Assembly: GCA_947623455.1 (NCBI GenBank)
Contig: OX392542.1
Span: 6,703,625 to 6,767,624, forward strand
Length of the DNA: 64,000 nucleotides
Direction: 5' to 3'
From: Mimachlamys varia
Lineage: Eukaryota > Mollusca > Bivalvia > Pectinida > Pectinidae
Both the position numbers and the translations under genes were made by a program. How positions within the stretch are numbered: the first letter of the stretch is position 1; each line of letters begins with the position of its first letter. The notes beneath the pieces were generated by a model that worked only from the letters and a program-made list of their open reading frames with translations, ran no database searches and had not been told where the DNA came from. This document shows, piece after piece, positions 1-13,600 of this stretch.

Positions 1-1328
1 GACGGTTCCTGATCATCTGTGTTTGATGATGTCTTTTTTTTTTGTTCCTTGTTTTGCCCTCATCTGGACGTTGATTAAGTTAATAATTCATACCATTGAC
101 ACTGGATTCGGAATTATTTATCTGTTCCTCTACATATCATCTGTGTCTTTGTTTATGTCTCTTTTTCTTTCTATTATTCATCAAGCTGTAGTATTCATGA
201 AATGATAGACTCCACAACTTTTTCGCCAATTTCAACGTCAACATCTGTCCTCCTATCCATTTTGGATTGTTGCAATGTTATGAACTTCATATGACGTCAT
301 GGCATTTTCGGAAGTGGGTAGATACAGTGTATTCGGCCCGTTCAGCAAGCGGGCTGATACAGTGTATTTGGCCTGCTTAGCGAAGAATTATCCATATTGG
401 CCCATATAGCTGATATGTACTAAAACATGAATATTTACCAAGCATATAATTTCCAAAATACATTGATTTAAGTATTATTGGAGGAACAGATTGACAAATT
501 GGGGTGTTGATAAATAAAATTTTTCAAACAAGTAAAAAAAAAAAAAGTATACAATTTCTTTTTATTGTTAGTAAGTATATATAATATCTTCATGGTATTC
601 ATTAAATCAAAATGATTTAATTATTTTAACAAACTTAATATTACATGTTTTTTTATGATTATTTTTTTTTCAATATGTAGTTCTATGTTTTATAACAGCA
701 TATGCATATTATCTTTGATCAGAGCCATTTACCATGATAACCAAATAAGCTGATAATACACTGCAGTACCTTGGAATATGAAGTACATAATCATGCATTT
801 TATACAGATAAGAATCAACCTGTCCATAAGTTATGTATGTCTTATTAGACAGGTATGATTAATCAGTAATGTCACAAATTCCGTTTCCTGGTTGGATGTG
901 ATTGACCTCATAGGCATTTCATCTGAGAATATACAACAGTAATATATTCAGCTTAAGTAAACAGATATCGGCTTGTAAACTACAATTGATCTTAAACGAA
1001 AATATGAAGCGTGGGTCCTGTTGCCATAGCTTGTGGTGTTTTGGCTGTGAGCCAAATCATTTGACAGAAACAAGTCCTGGAGCTCTGTATACGTTGGTGA
1101 TACGTTATAATAGAGTTTTGATAGAAAAGTAAAACCTGAGTATTTTATTTTGAATACGAGACTACATGATGTGTTTAGTTTGACTGAATTTATTAAGTAC
1201 TAGTTGGATCACAATTGTTTTCATTAAAGTATTTCAATGTTTCATTATATATGAAAAAAATACATGTTCTGGTTTTTATCTACCAGGTATATCTGCAATC
1301 ATATTGAGCCTTTGATTTTTTGTTTCAG
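1..1328. other. Upstream sequence or intron 1, no gene seen
   Basis: AT-rich sequence with no open frame of weight. A short GC hairpin (GCCCG/CGGGC, about 336-356) lies between two near-copies of GATACAGTGTATT. I could not identify a promoter or leader exon. Confidence 0.5.
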
Positions 1329-1390
1329 ACAATGAAGATGACCTACTAAGCACTTTTTGATAAGCTGATCCCATTTAGAACAGCATCATA
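1329..1390 (+). promoter_or_regulatory. 5' UTR part of the first coding exon, with a 5-codon uORF
   Basis: A TTTTGTTTCAG acceptor ends at 1328, so the start codon probably sits in the second transcribed exon and the leader exon lies upstream. Within this UTR an ATG at 1332 opens ATG AAG ATG ACC TAC TAA and closes at 1349, 41 nt before the mTOR start. Whether the leader really splices here is inference. Confidence 0.55.
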
Positions 1391-1616
1391 ATGGCAAACA
1401 CGGCTGTTATGAACCAGTTCATTGCGGGGCTGAAGAGCCGGTCGGAGGATGTGCGGATGAAGGCTGCCAATGACCTCCACCATTTTGTCAGCACAGAGTT
1501 GAGGGAGATGCAGTTAGAGGAACACACTTCATTTATGGATGAATTCAATCATCATATATTTGAAATGGTTTCCAGCTCTGACCTTAATGAGAGGAAAGGT
1601 GGCATTTTAGCAATCG
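1391..1616 (+). CDS. MTOR: mTOR exon 1 (coding), residues 1-75
   Basis: N-terminal HEAT helices ending in ERKGGILAI. The donor is G|GTAATA and the exon ends in phase 1. The reading frame continues into intron 1, but homology stops at this donor. Confidence 0.93.
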
Positions 1617-4600
1617 GTAATAATGATTATATCACACAGATATTTTCTTATTATTTTCATCTGTATGAAACATTAAATATTTTTGTTCGGCTACCTTTTA
1701 TATGTATTTTTTTAACATGAAGTAAAGTAATGGTTTTATTGTTTAAATGGCTTCACAAATTTATGGTTAAGACAGGACTAGTATTTCTTTGCCATGATTT
1801 ATCTAGTGTATATTTTAGAAAAGTGTGCTTCTTTTTGTTCAGTATACTTGATGAAAATAATCAAAAATTTTCAGTGTAGTAAGTCTCTATTTTAGATGAT
1901 TATTTAAACTTTTTTTGATTTTGAATGATACAGGTTCTTTATTTCTGGTTTCAAATATTGTTTTCTTTGTCTCATCAGTGAGTCTGATTGCTGTGGATGT
2001 GGGCAACATGTCTACCAGAATTAGTCGCTTTGCCAACTACTTGAGAAATTTGTTACCATCAAGTGATGTGAGTGCCATGGAAATGGCAGCCAAAGCAGTA
2101 GGGATACTGGCCCAATCCTCTGGGACCTCGGCTGCGGACTATGTTGATTTTGAAGTGAAACGTGCCCTTGAGTGGCTTAACGGTGATAGACAGGAGAATA
2201 GGAGGCATGCTGCTGTGAGTTTTCTGATGAATTATTATGATCACAGATCTGTGCACGTATTCATAAAACTGTTCTCGTGCTCAAGCATAATTCATTGCTC
2301 AAAACAGTATTCTTGTTACTCGCTTAATCATGACAAATGATAATATGTTTGATGTAATCAATCGAAAATCGGTAATCAACTCCAAAAAAGTTTCTTCAAT
2401 TGTTTTCTGGTTCATTCGTAAAATTCCATTTTATATTTGGATATAACGAGAAGACAAAGATTTGAGCACAGAATCTGTGCTTGAGTATGAGAATGGCTAC
2501 ATAAGTACAGCCCAGATAATGTTCTAATGATTTTACCATTCATCAGATATGTTTCTAGCATAATCAATGTGGTTCTTACATTTTTAAGCACTTATTTTTT
2601 CTTTCACGACCGAGTTAGTTTGGTTTTTGTCTTTAGTTTGATTGAGATCAACAACATAATAATTTAAATATACTTTCCTTACTTTCCTTCCTGTCAGAAG
2701 TAAAAATTCTGCTACAGATTTTATTTCCCGTCTGTAATTACCTTAACCTACCTCTCCTTGTTAAACAGGTTCTCGTCCTCAAAGAATTGGCTGTAGGTAC
2801 ACCTACATTCTTCTTTCAACAAGTTCAGCAATTCTTCGACTCAATATTCACAGCCATCAGGGACCCAAAGGTAATTATTGTCCTTGTACAGCCTTTTATT
2901 ATCCTTGAATATTTCAGAGCTGCTTTAAGAATACTGTGAAAGAAATTCAAAAATTGATTAATAATTTTTTGATCTAGTGTAATATATAAAGTTCTTGTAT
3001 ATAAAGTATGTGTTCACTATATTTAAATCAATAGTGAAGTGTTCAGTTTACATATTTGCTCCCTTGAGATTTTACAACCCTTTAAATGCTTCAGACTGTT
3101 TGTTCTCAAATAAATCTTAATCCGTTATTATCTGATATTTGATTCAAAGTATTAGATTTCTTGAAAATATGGTTGTATAAAAATATTTTTATCATGGTAT
3201 AAAGGTTTCCAGTCTTAATTGTTGGTTAATTAAGTGCAGAATTGAACATCCATTGCGTCTTTTTTGTCAAAGATATATTATAGATGAAATTGACTTGATG
3301 GATATCTTCTGGTAAGCTATGTTAAAAAAGTTATATGAAATCAAAATTTTAAGGAATAGCAATTTTTTTTCTGAATATAACATCAACTGGTTCCTTTTTT
3401 TTATTTTTCTCTTTAGGAAAACAAAACAACAATTCTTGAATTTTACTTAACGCAGCAATGTCATGAAAAGCATATACATGTATTATTTTATAACAAGCTA
3501 ATGTGAATTTTTTTTAGACATTACTCTAAACTGCTCATTGCATTACTTTTAGCCTATTATACGAGAGGGAGCTGCTGCAGCCCTGAGAGCTGCCCTGGCT
3601 GTGACATCACAGAGAGAGTCCAAGGCCACCCAGAGGTCACAGTGGTACAGGGTAGGTACTGGTGGTACAGGGTAGGTACTGGTGGTACAGGGTAGGTACT
3701 GGTGGTACAGTGGTACAGGGTAGGTACTGGTGGTACAGTGGTACAGGGTAGGTACTGGGAGTTGTCATGTAGAAGTCATAGTAGAACATAACCTGTATAT
3801 CTTGGCCAGATTTACTTGCATGTCTCTGTCAGAGTGACTTCCATATCTCGATTGGAGTGATTATATTAAGGCGCTCACAAAGATGTATATTATTCTGAGA
3901 ACAGAAGTGATTTAATTACATTTATTCTTTCATTTTCTGTAGCAATGTTATGAAGAAGCTGAAAGACAGTTTGATGAAATCCAGAGTCGTGAGAAAAAAC
4001 TGTCAAAAGATGATTGGGCGCATGGTTCTCTCCTCATCATCAACGAATTACTACGATGTAGTAATGTGGAAGGGGAGGTAACTCAATATGTGACTTGATG
4101 TAACTCGATGTTTAGGACTCCCACAACTAAATAATTTACTATATGTTATTACTAAGATTTAGAGCTAATAACTTTAATATTTGAAGTTCAACACTAGTGA
4201 CAACTGCCTGGATTCAAAGATACATACATGGCAAAGACTTCAAATGACATTTTATCAGAAGTTTCATGGCATTTTAGCTCGCTACGGGCGTCTGCTTCGG
4301 ACAACTGGAAATTTACATATCAAACCAGTGAAATGGGTTTAGTTGTGTGAGTCCTTTATGAAACTCAACAGAAATTACTATAACGTTAACAAGCAGGGGA
4401 TTGCTTATGTATGCACCTTCCTATCACCCTGACTGCTGCAAGGAGACCAAAGGGGGAGAAAATGTGAATGAGTCGTTTTAATGACTACTGTAATTGTTCA
4501 TTTGTTTTAATGTGGGAATTTAACATTAAAATCTTTCAAATTGTTTTGATAAAAAATACATACTTTAAAATGAAATCTTTGAGACAAATTGTTCAAAATA

Positions 4601-7600
4601 CTGAATTTTAATGTTGCTAATTAAAAAAATTTCTCTTAAGTTTTTGGGGAAGTTTTGGAGAAGATTTTGTATAGCAGACAACACACACTCACTTTAACTT
4701 AGTTTATTTCAAACAAAGGTATTTTTGTCTTTAAGGTCAGGACATTGTTCACATCTAGTTCAACAGCTGGTATCACTCTGGTGATGTTTTGAATCTCCTT
4801 TCATCTCTTCCATAATTTGTCCAGACAATTTTTAAAAGTTGTTTTGGTTTTGGACTTTTGATTTTCAGTTATGTGTGCTCATGTTGTCTTTAGATTTATA
4901 TTGGTGAATAACGAGACTTCAATAAATCGCTAGATATGTAATTAATGTCAAAATGTGGGAAATAGCTGAAATCAAATATCACAGATTCCTAGCTGATAGA
5001 TGAAGTTATATACGGTGATCAATTGACGATTCAATAGTATTGCTAAAAGCAATGGGTCCCACAATGGTATATTTAAAGGCTCAATATATGTAACTTTCAG
5101 CAAAACTTGAAGTGAAAATCAAGCCAAATAATGAGTAAATAACTTGTACGTATATTGATCACTTTAGATATAAAATTTTTTATAGGCATAGCTAATAATT
5201 TGTTCCTTCTTTTGTTTCAGAGATTAAGAATAGAAATGGAGGAAATTACTGTGCAGCAATACTTACATGAAAAGACTGTAAAGGTAAGGTTAATAAAGAT
5301 ACTTCACTTAAAAAAGGCTGGGTAACAAATATACATAAGGTCATCACACGTTGTTTCCTTTCTTTTTTATGTAATGTACAATTGACATTACTTTGTATTG
5401 TTGAAATTTCTTACAAGAGTATATGGATTGAATGGCATTTCAAATAAATGTGACATCCATATCAATACAGCTTTCATAACAATGATGTATGATATATAAG
5501 TTGTGTATGATAATGATAAAATGCCTGTTTTATGTTTAGGAAACTTCCAAACACAAGTCCCAAGGAAACGTCATTGCTCTCCAACAGCTTCAGCAGAAGT
5601 CGTCTCCCTTGATAAACTTCGGCATGGGATCTCGCCAACTTCCACAGAAAATTCCTTTTTTTGAAAGTCACTTGTGTAAAGACCTGATGACTGTTAATTT
5701 TGATAAGGTACCTGGGTATATACAGTATTGAGATGTTAATTGTAAATTAATTTAGACTGTATGTGTGTAAATTTTGATTTATACTATACTATAATATTTT
5801 CAGTTTATATCTTGTTGAACAATACATAAAAAATCGAATTAATACTCAACAGAAAGGGAAAAGTCAAAACCACTGATTTTTTGTTTTTTGATGATAGATG
5901 CTAGAAAAATAAGATTATTTTGTAAGTTATTTCAGTCTGTTAAATGTTTTCAGAATATATTATGCAAATTTACGATATAATTATCTTATTCCAGGTATGT
6001 ACGTTAATCCTGAGGAACAAGGGAAGTCGGTCTACCTATGTCCAGCAGACCTTACTTATAGTGTTCCCTAGATTGGCAGCCTTCAACCATGTCACCTTCT
6101 CTAGACTGTGAGTATACTCTTCACTGTACGGAATAGTATACCTCCTATTTCTAGTACATCAGTTTACAGTAGATATGTGTTTAATTTTAAATGTATTTCT
6201 CAGTATACCATGTTTTTCATGTTAACTCTTCCACCCCTGAGATTTTATAATGAACTATTCCAACCTTTGTATTGGAAGAGTTTAAAGGTGTCTTCAGGGA
6301 TGAAATAGTTAAGAATCATCATGGTATTGTTTGCAAAACTATTTTCAGAGAAGTATTGTCGCTATGAAGATGTTCAGTGATAAATTACTAAAAGATAGTC
6401 GGACTAAAACAGGAAAAAAGTGACATTGAAATAAGTTTTGGAGTAAACAGGCAAATGAAACAAATATTATTATACCTCACTTTCATTAAAAGTGGGGGGT
6501 TTTTCTGGGGAAAAAATGGTCACCTGATATTTTATGGTAATATAAAGATATTATTTCAAACTTATTGTTATGAGTTAAGGTCTTGTAAATTGAAAAATAA
6601 ATTGTGAGACATATACAAGATATGAACTCTTGATCATATAATTTTAGATATGGCTAAAGAGGCATATGTTTTGCCTGTATAGCTTTAAGTTAGCTTTAAC
6701 TAAAACTCACATACACATAAGAAATTATGTCGCTGGTGAATAACCCAGGGAAATGACTGTCGGCCATGTCAGCAGGCGATAACCAAAGGGAAGTAACCCC
6801 ACACCCAGGTAAATCACACCCACCCAGGGAAGTAACCCTACACTCAGGAAAATATTTCCCACCCAGGAAAACAACCCAGAAGTCCTCTGCTTCAAAACTT
6901 CAAAACAAAATATCACAATAACTTCTTTGTTGATTAAGATCTCTTATTTAATATTGAGGTGTTAGAACTAAGTGTGGTATAGTTTGTCTATGTGATGAAG
7001 AAAGAGTTAGTGAGCACAATTAAATGTATAAAAGTTCTACAGGTATCTTGATGAGACCATCAACTTCCTGCTGACAACGCTGAAGAACTCCAAGGAGAGG
7101 ACAGCAGCCTTCCAGGCTTTAGGCCTCTTATCTATTTCTGTGGAGGAAGATGTTTCCAAACATCTCGGCAAGATCATGGAGGTTCTCAAGAACTCCCTTC
7201 CCTCCAAAGATCTGCCTGCAAAGTAAGTAGCTAAACATTAAAAGTCGGGAGATATATTGGGAGATGGCTTAATATAAGAGTAAACTCTTGTTGCCAAATC
7301 CCATTTAATCAAATGTTGTATATATTGAATCTTGTATTGTAAATAATTGGAAATAAAATACTGTTTAAACCAAATATTATAGGTCATGGTAGTAGTGAAA
7401 ATTTCACTTCCTAGAAGTCTTATTTACAGATTGAACTTGTTTAAAACAGAATTATTATGGAATGGGTAGTTGTAAATTGTCAGATATTCTGTTATCACTA
7501 GCCCTCCCACACTGGGTAGCGGGGTTAACAATGGTTAGGTATCAGATATTCTGTTATCACTAGCCCTCCAACACTGGTAGCGGGTTTGACAACGGTTAGG

Positions 7601-10600
7601 TGTCAGATATTCTGCCACCACTAGCCCTCCAACACTGGGTAGCGGGTTTGACAATGGTTAGGTATCAGATATTCTGTTATCACTAGCCCTCCCACACTGG
7701 GTAGCGGGTTTGACAATGGTTAGGTGTCAGATATTCTGCCACCACTAGCCCTCCAACACTTGGTAGCAGGTTTGACAATGGTTAGGAGTCAGATATTCTG
7801 CCACCACTAGCCCTCCAACACTGGGTAGCGGGTTTGACAACAGTTAGGTGTCAGACATTCTGTTATCACTAGCCCTCCCACACTGGGTAGCGGGTTTGAC
7901 AATGGTTAGGTATCAGATATTCTGTTATCACTAGCCCTCCCACACTGGGTAGCGGGTTTGACAATGGTTAGGTGTCAGATATTCTGCCACCACTAGCCCT
8001 CCAACACTTGGTAGCAGGTTTGACAATGGTTAGGAGTCAGATATTCTGCCACCACTAGCCCTCCAACACTGGGTAGCGGGTTTGACAACAGTTAGGTGTC
8101 AGACATTCTGTTATCACTAGCCCTCCCACACTGGGTAGCGGATTTGACAATGGTTAGGTGTCAGATATTCTGTTATCACTAGCCCTCCAACACTGGTAGC
8201 GGGTTTGACAACAGTTAGGTGTCAGACATTCTGTTATCACTAGCCCTCCCACACTGGGTAGCGGGTTTGACAATGGTTAGGTATAAGATATTCTGTTATC
8301 ACTAGCCCTCCAACACTGGGTAGCAGGTTTGACAATGGTAAGGTGTCAGATATTCTGCCACCACTAGCCCTCCAACACTGGGTAGCAGGTTTGATAATGG
8401 TAAGGTGTCAGATATTCTGTTATCACTAGCCCTCCCACACTGGGTAGCGGGTTTGACAACGGTAAGGTGTCAGATATTCTGTTATCACTAGCCCTCCCAC
8501 ACTGGGTAGCGGATTTGACAATGGTAAGGTGTCAGATATTCTGTTATCACTAGCCCTCCAACACTGGGTAGCGGGTTTGACAACGGTTAGGTGTCAAACA
8601 TTCTGCCATCACTAGCCCTCCCACACTGGGTAACGGGTTTGACAACGGTTAGGTGTCAGATATTCTGTTATCACTAGCCCTCCACCACTGGGTAGCGGGT
8701 TTGACAACGGTTGGGTGTCAGACGTTCTGCCACCACTAGCCCTCCACCATTGGTTAGCGGGTTTGATGCCTACACAGGTAGTTGTCAGATAAGAGCTTTA
8801 GGTTGGTGGATTTTCTTGGGTAACTGTGGCTTTAACCTGCCAACAAATCCTGACATGTTTTTGAATATAACGTTAATTTTTGAAAGAACTTAGCTATTAT
8901 GCTCTAATTTTAAGTTCTCTTTAATTTAAAAAAAAAAGAAAGATTTTTCATTTCTTGACTTTTGGCATTTTTTACAAAATATAACTCCATTTAACACAAT
9001 AGTCTATCATGTGTGAGACAAGCTGTTTAAACACTCTGTAGTTATAATTAATGGTTTGTAGGAAGCACAAGAGTTTCTTGGTGGACCCGGCAGTGTTTAC
9101 CTGTATCAGTATGCTTGCCCGAGCGGTGGGACCCAGGATGACCAAAGATGTCCGAGACATGCTTGACTCCATGCTAGCTACAGGACTGAGGTGAGATACT
9201 CTATCACAATGCTTTACACATTTGAATCAACCACAATATGCTTGATACTGTTTTATTTTAAATTGTGTACAGTTACATTAGCCAAGCCCCCTGTCATGCT
9301 ATGGGTTAGGGAAAACTCAGTATTTACTATTTAATGAAAAGATAGGCTGCACAAAATTGTACACCCCTAAATAATACCCTTGCAATAAAATTTCAGGGGG
9401 ATACACATTGACCCGTCATGCTTAAAATGGACCATGCATGTTACATTCTTTGTTATCGTAGACTTCAATACTCAATGAAATCTTTGAATTTCGTGCAATT
9501 GTATACAAGTGTTCAATATAGCAATACCTTTAACAAGTATGAAATTTATGTTTCATGTTTTTTCATTGAAGGTCATGGTTACTATTGATTTTAGAATTTA
9601 ATTTTTTAATGCTCTAGCAACTTAATTGATTAGGGAATAGAATTTCATGAATCGTTCTACCAGTGTTCTCATCATACATACTAGGGAATTTGTCACCAGT
9701 TATGTCCATTTTCATCTGGTAAATGGGAAATGATAAACAAATTTCTCCACAGTATACATGCTATTAATGACATGATCATCCAATGTTAAATGCCATTGTT
9801 CACGAGATATCATTTGACCTGTTTCAGCCCTGCTCTCACTGCTGCTCTTAAGGATCTTGCTACTCAAATCCCTCAGCTCAAAAAGGAAATCCAGGATGGC
9901 CTACTGAAGAGCTTATCTTTGATTCTGATTGGACGCCCTCTGAAGCATCCAGGAGCTCCAAACTCTCCAACGATGCCGATACCAGTGTCAGGTGAGATGG
10001 GCATAGAATTCTTTAACTTTGATTTAACGTCACAATTTTCTTTCAAAATTTAAAGGTCGAATATTTAATTTGTGCAAATATTGTTTTCAAGCTGATTGTT
10101 GACTTGCCGTTATCGGCTTTTCTGCTTTTAAAAGATGAGTATTTTTTTATTTCATACATAAATTTCAATATTGCATGAAATTATCATGAAATATATATAA
10201 CAATTTAAAAAATAACCAATAATCAGTAAGAAGTAGCTACAAACAATACCTCAAAGTAAAACATTATGTTGATATTTGCTTGAAAAAGGACAAAATTTTC
10301 TTGTTAATGAGTCGTAACCAATAGTCTACCAGGTATATTAAGATCTCCAGGTATGTTGAAATACCATGTCCAGTGTTTTTAGCATTCTTATAAAGTTACG
10401 CTATTTGACCAGATTTTGTGAACGAGTTTAAAACAGCAATACAATAAACTCATATTCGTTGAATTCAATACCACAGGATTTTGCTTGTCTTTCATTGGCT
10501 GATTCCTTGTACTTTAGGGTCTGTAGGAAACCTGGCAGAAATACAGGATGTCACAAGCATAACTTTGGCTCTCAAGACGCTGGGCAGCTTTGATTTTGAA

Positions 10601-13600
10601 GGTGAATAAAACATTTAGCTTCCTTCTGACATTTATACGATTTCTACATGCTGTTAATAAGATGATCATTCGGAAAATAAATTCAAAACACATTATGGTA
10701 CACAATTTAAAAAGAAATGTCGTATTAGTACCATCTGACAGTGTATAAACCAGATAATTTTACAAGTACTTTAAACCATGAGTATTATAGGATATTGTTC
10801 TTGATCCAATCTTTAAAACATAAATTGATAATAACAAAAATAAGTTTTGTGATATCTTAGTAAATGTAGAATTAACTTCTTTTACAACAATTATGAAAAA
10901 GTTAAAGTACCCACATACCTTTCACATATAATCGGGGAATCAAACCTGTTTGACTTGTGAAAGGCAAGTGTGCTAACCAATGAACCACCTGATCGTGACC
11001 ACCCTCAAGTTGTGTGATCCCTACTTTAACTTTTTTTTTTTTCACTTTTTTCAGGTCATTCTTTGACCCAGTTTGTGAAGCACTGTGCCGAGCATTACCT
11101 TTCCAGTGAGTACAAAGACATCCGGATGGAAGCTGTTCGTACCTGTGCCAGGCTGCTGTCTCCACTACTAATTGTATGTATACACAGTAGTGTTTCTGGA
11201 GTATACTTGTCATTATTAGAAGCTACCAATGATTTATAGTAGAATCTCGTTATCTGGAAATCATTTAACTCAAAGACATTATTTAATTTGAAGTATCAAG
11301 CTTTACACTCATCGTTAGAACCTGTTTAACTAAGTACTTTGATAACGGAGTTTGAGATAACAATGTTGAACTTTATATATATTCTGTTTATATGTGTATC
11401 TAGCTATTACCATCCATCTGTTTTATTTGTGGATAAGATATTATTCAAACTCTTAAAATCTAAACAGATTTTTATAAATTTTCAAACACTGTACAGTACT
11501 AAAATGTATTACCTCAAGCAATGATTTGGTTTCTTGTAAAGTGTTTATCTGTAAGTAAAAATAAGTAAACAAAAAATCCACATGATTAAAACCCTATAGA
11601 TTATACTATCTTTTAAATTGTATATTAATGATATGTAGCTCCTGTCCTCAGACCAAGGTCAGATCAGTATGGCCGCCATGAACACTGTGTAAATTGCATA
11701 TTTAATGATTTGTAGTTGCTGGCCGCAAACCAAGGCCAGATCAGTATGGCCGCCATGAACACTGTGTAAATTATATATTTAATGATTTGTAGTTGCTGGC
11801 CTCAAACCAAGGCCAGATCAGTATGGCCGCCATTAACACTGTGTAAATTGTATATTTGATGATTTGCAGTTGCTGGCCTCAAACCAAGGCCAGATCAGTA
11901 TGGCCGCCATGAACACTGTGGCTGAGGTCCTACACAAGCTTCTAGTGGTGGGCATCACTGATACTGGTAAGGCACAATGTCATTTAAATGGTGATATTAG
12001 AACCCTGTATATATCCTAGCAGACCTGGAAATGTTGATGCTGGCTACACAAGGCTTTGTCAAATCTCTCTTGAAAGCAGCATCAGATTACTAGGTCCACC
12101 CTCGATATCCAGGGGTTACTATGCTCTCTGCACCCCTGAAATATCTCGTGGCAAAGAAGCCATCAATGTTTACCATTATGTGACCACATAGAGTGTATGT
12201 GAATGTAACTCCAGGATATCAAGGATGTAGTAGGTCCGACCTTATTTCATAAGCAAATAACCCTCGTCCAAAAGGTTCAAACTATCACTTCGTGATAAAA
12301 AAACTTAACTTGTGTCTAACAGATAAACTTATCTGTCGAGATGATTGCCTCATCATAACTCATTCATCCCTGAAGAAAAAATTTGAACGATGAAAATCGA
12401 ATGAGTTAAAAATTCTGATGGCCTTAGCTGGTTACTTCTGATGTTGTGTGGTCCATTTGCTACAGATTCCGACATTCGTTTCTGTGTGCTGATGTCACTG
12501 GACGAGAGATTTGATCCACACCTCGCCCAGGCTGAGAATCTGAGTGCCCTGTTTGTCGCCCTTAACGATGAGGTGTATGACATTCGAGAGCTTGCGATTT
12601 GTATGATCGGCAGGCTGAGCAGTAAAAACCCGGCTTATGTGATGCCATCACTGCGTAAAACTCTTATACAGGTAAATGTCAGCAGTTAGTTGTTCATCAA
12701 ATAAATATTTTACAATTTAACAGCTTTTAATATTTCGAGTAAAATTTGTGGAGAGATGGCATGTGAAGTTAGGAACAATAATTGCAGTCTCTTTAAATCA
12801 ACCCTGAAAAAAAATTCAATGTGCCGACAGATGTGTTTTATAAATTAAAACATCTTAAATATGAAAAGAAATATATAAATGTAAAAAAACAAGCATTACT
12901 ATTAAGAAAAATTCTAATGGAATATTGCATTGAAAGTGTCATTTTCTCAATGAATTTTGACAGGAATTTGCTGTGATTATAATATGACTTAACTTTCTCT
13001 AAAATATTTCAACTGTGTATTAAGTATTTTATCTGCATACTTTAATGAAATCCGAACTTATTCCAGATTCTGACAGAACTTGAACACAGTGGAGTTGGCC
13101 GTAACAAAGAGCAGGCTGCACGTATGTTGGGCCACCTCGTGGCTAATGCGGCACGACTCATACGACCATATATGGAACCAATATTAAAGGTACATGAAAT
13201 TTCTTCTGAGGGGTTCAAGTATTCAAAATGTTGTTCTTTGGAAAAAGAGAAATGGTTTCCATATATATATATATTATTTTAACAATAATTTTATGCATTT
13301 CTTTTAAATTGAAGTCTGTCTCTAATTCGAGTAAACTATGTAACCTTAAGAATCCACTATATATTCATATTCATGTTTCCTGAAATAATATTTATTTAGA
13401 ATCATAATACCAATACTGATTGAAGTTGAGTACTATACACTGATTCAGGTTCCCAGGGGCAAAAGTGTGTAGTTTAACAGATCAAAAGACTGTAGAAGTT
13501 AAGATGTTCAGAAATATTTGCTGTCAACAAAAAACAAAAATTTAAAACATTGATGGAAAACTACTAATAAATAAATGAATGATTGCATCTAAAGCATAAC

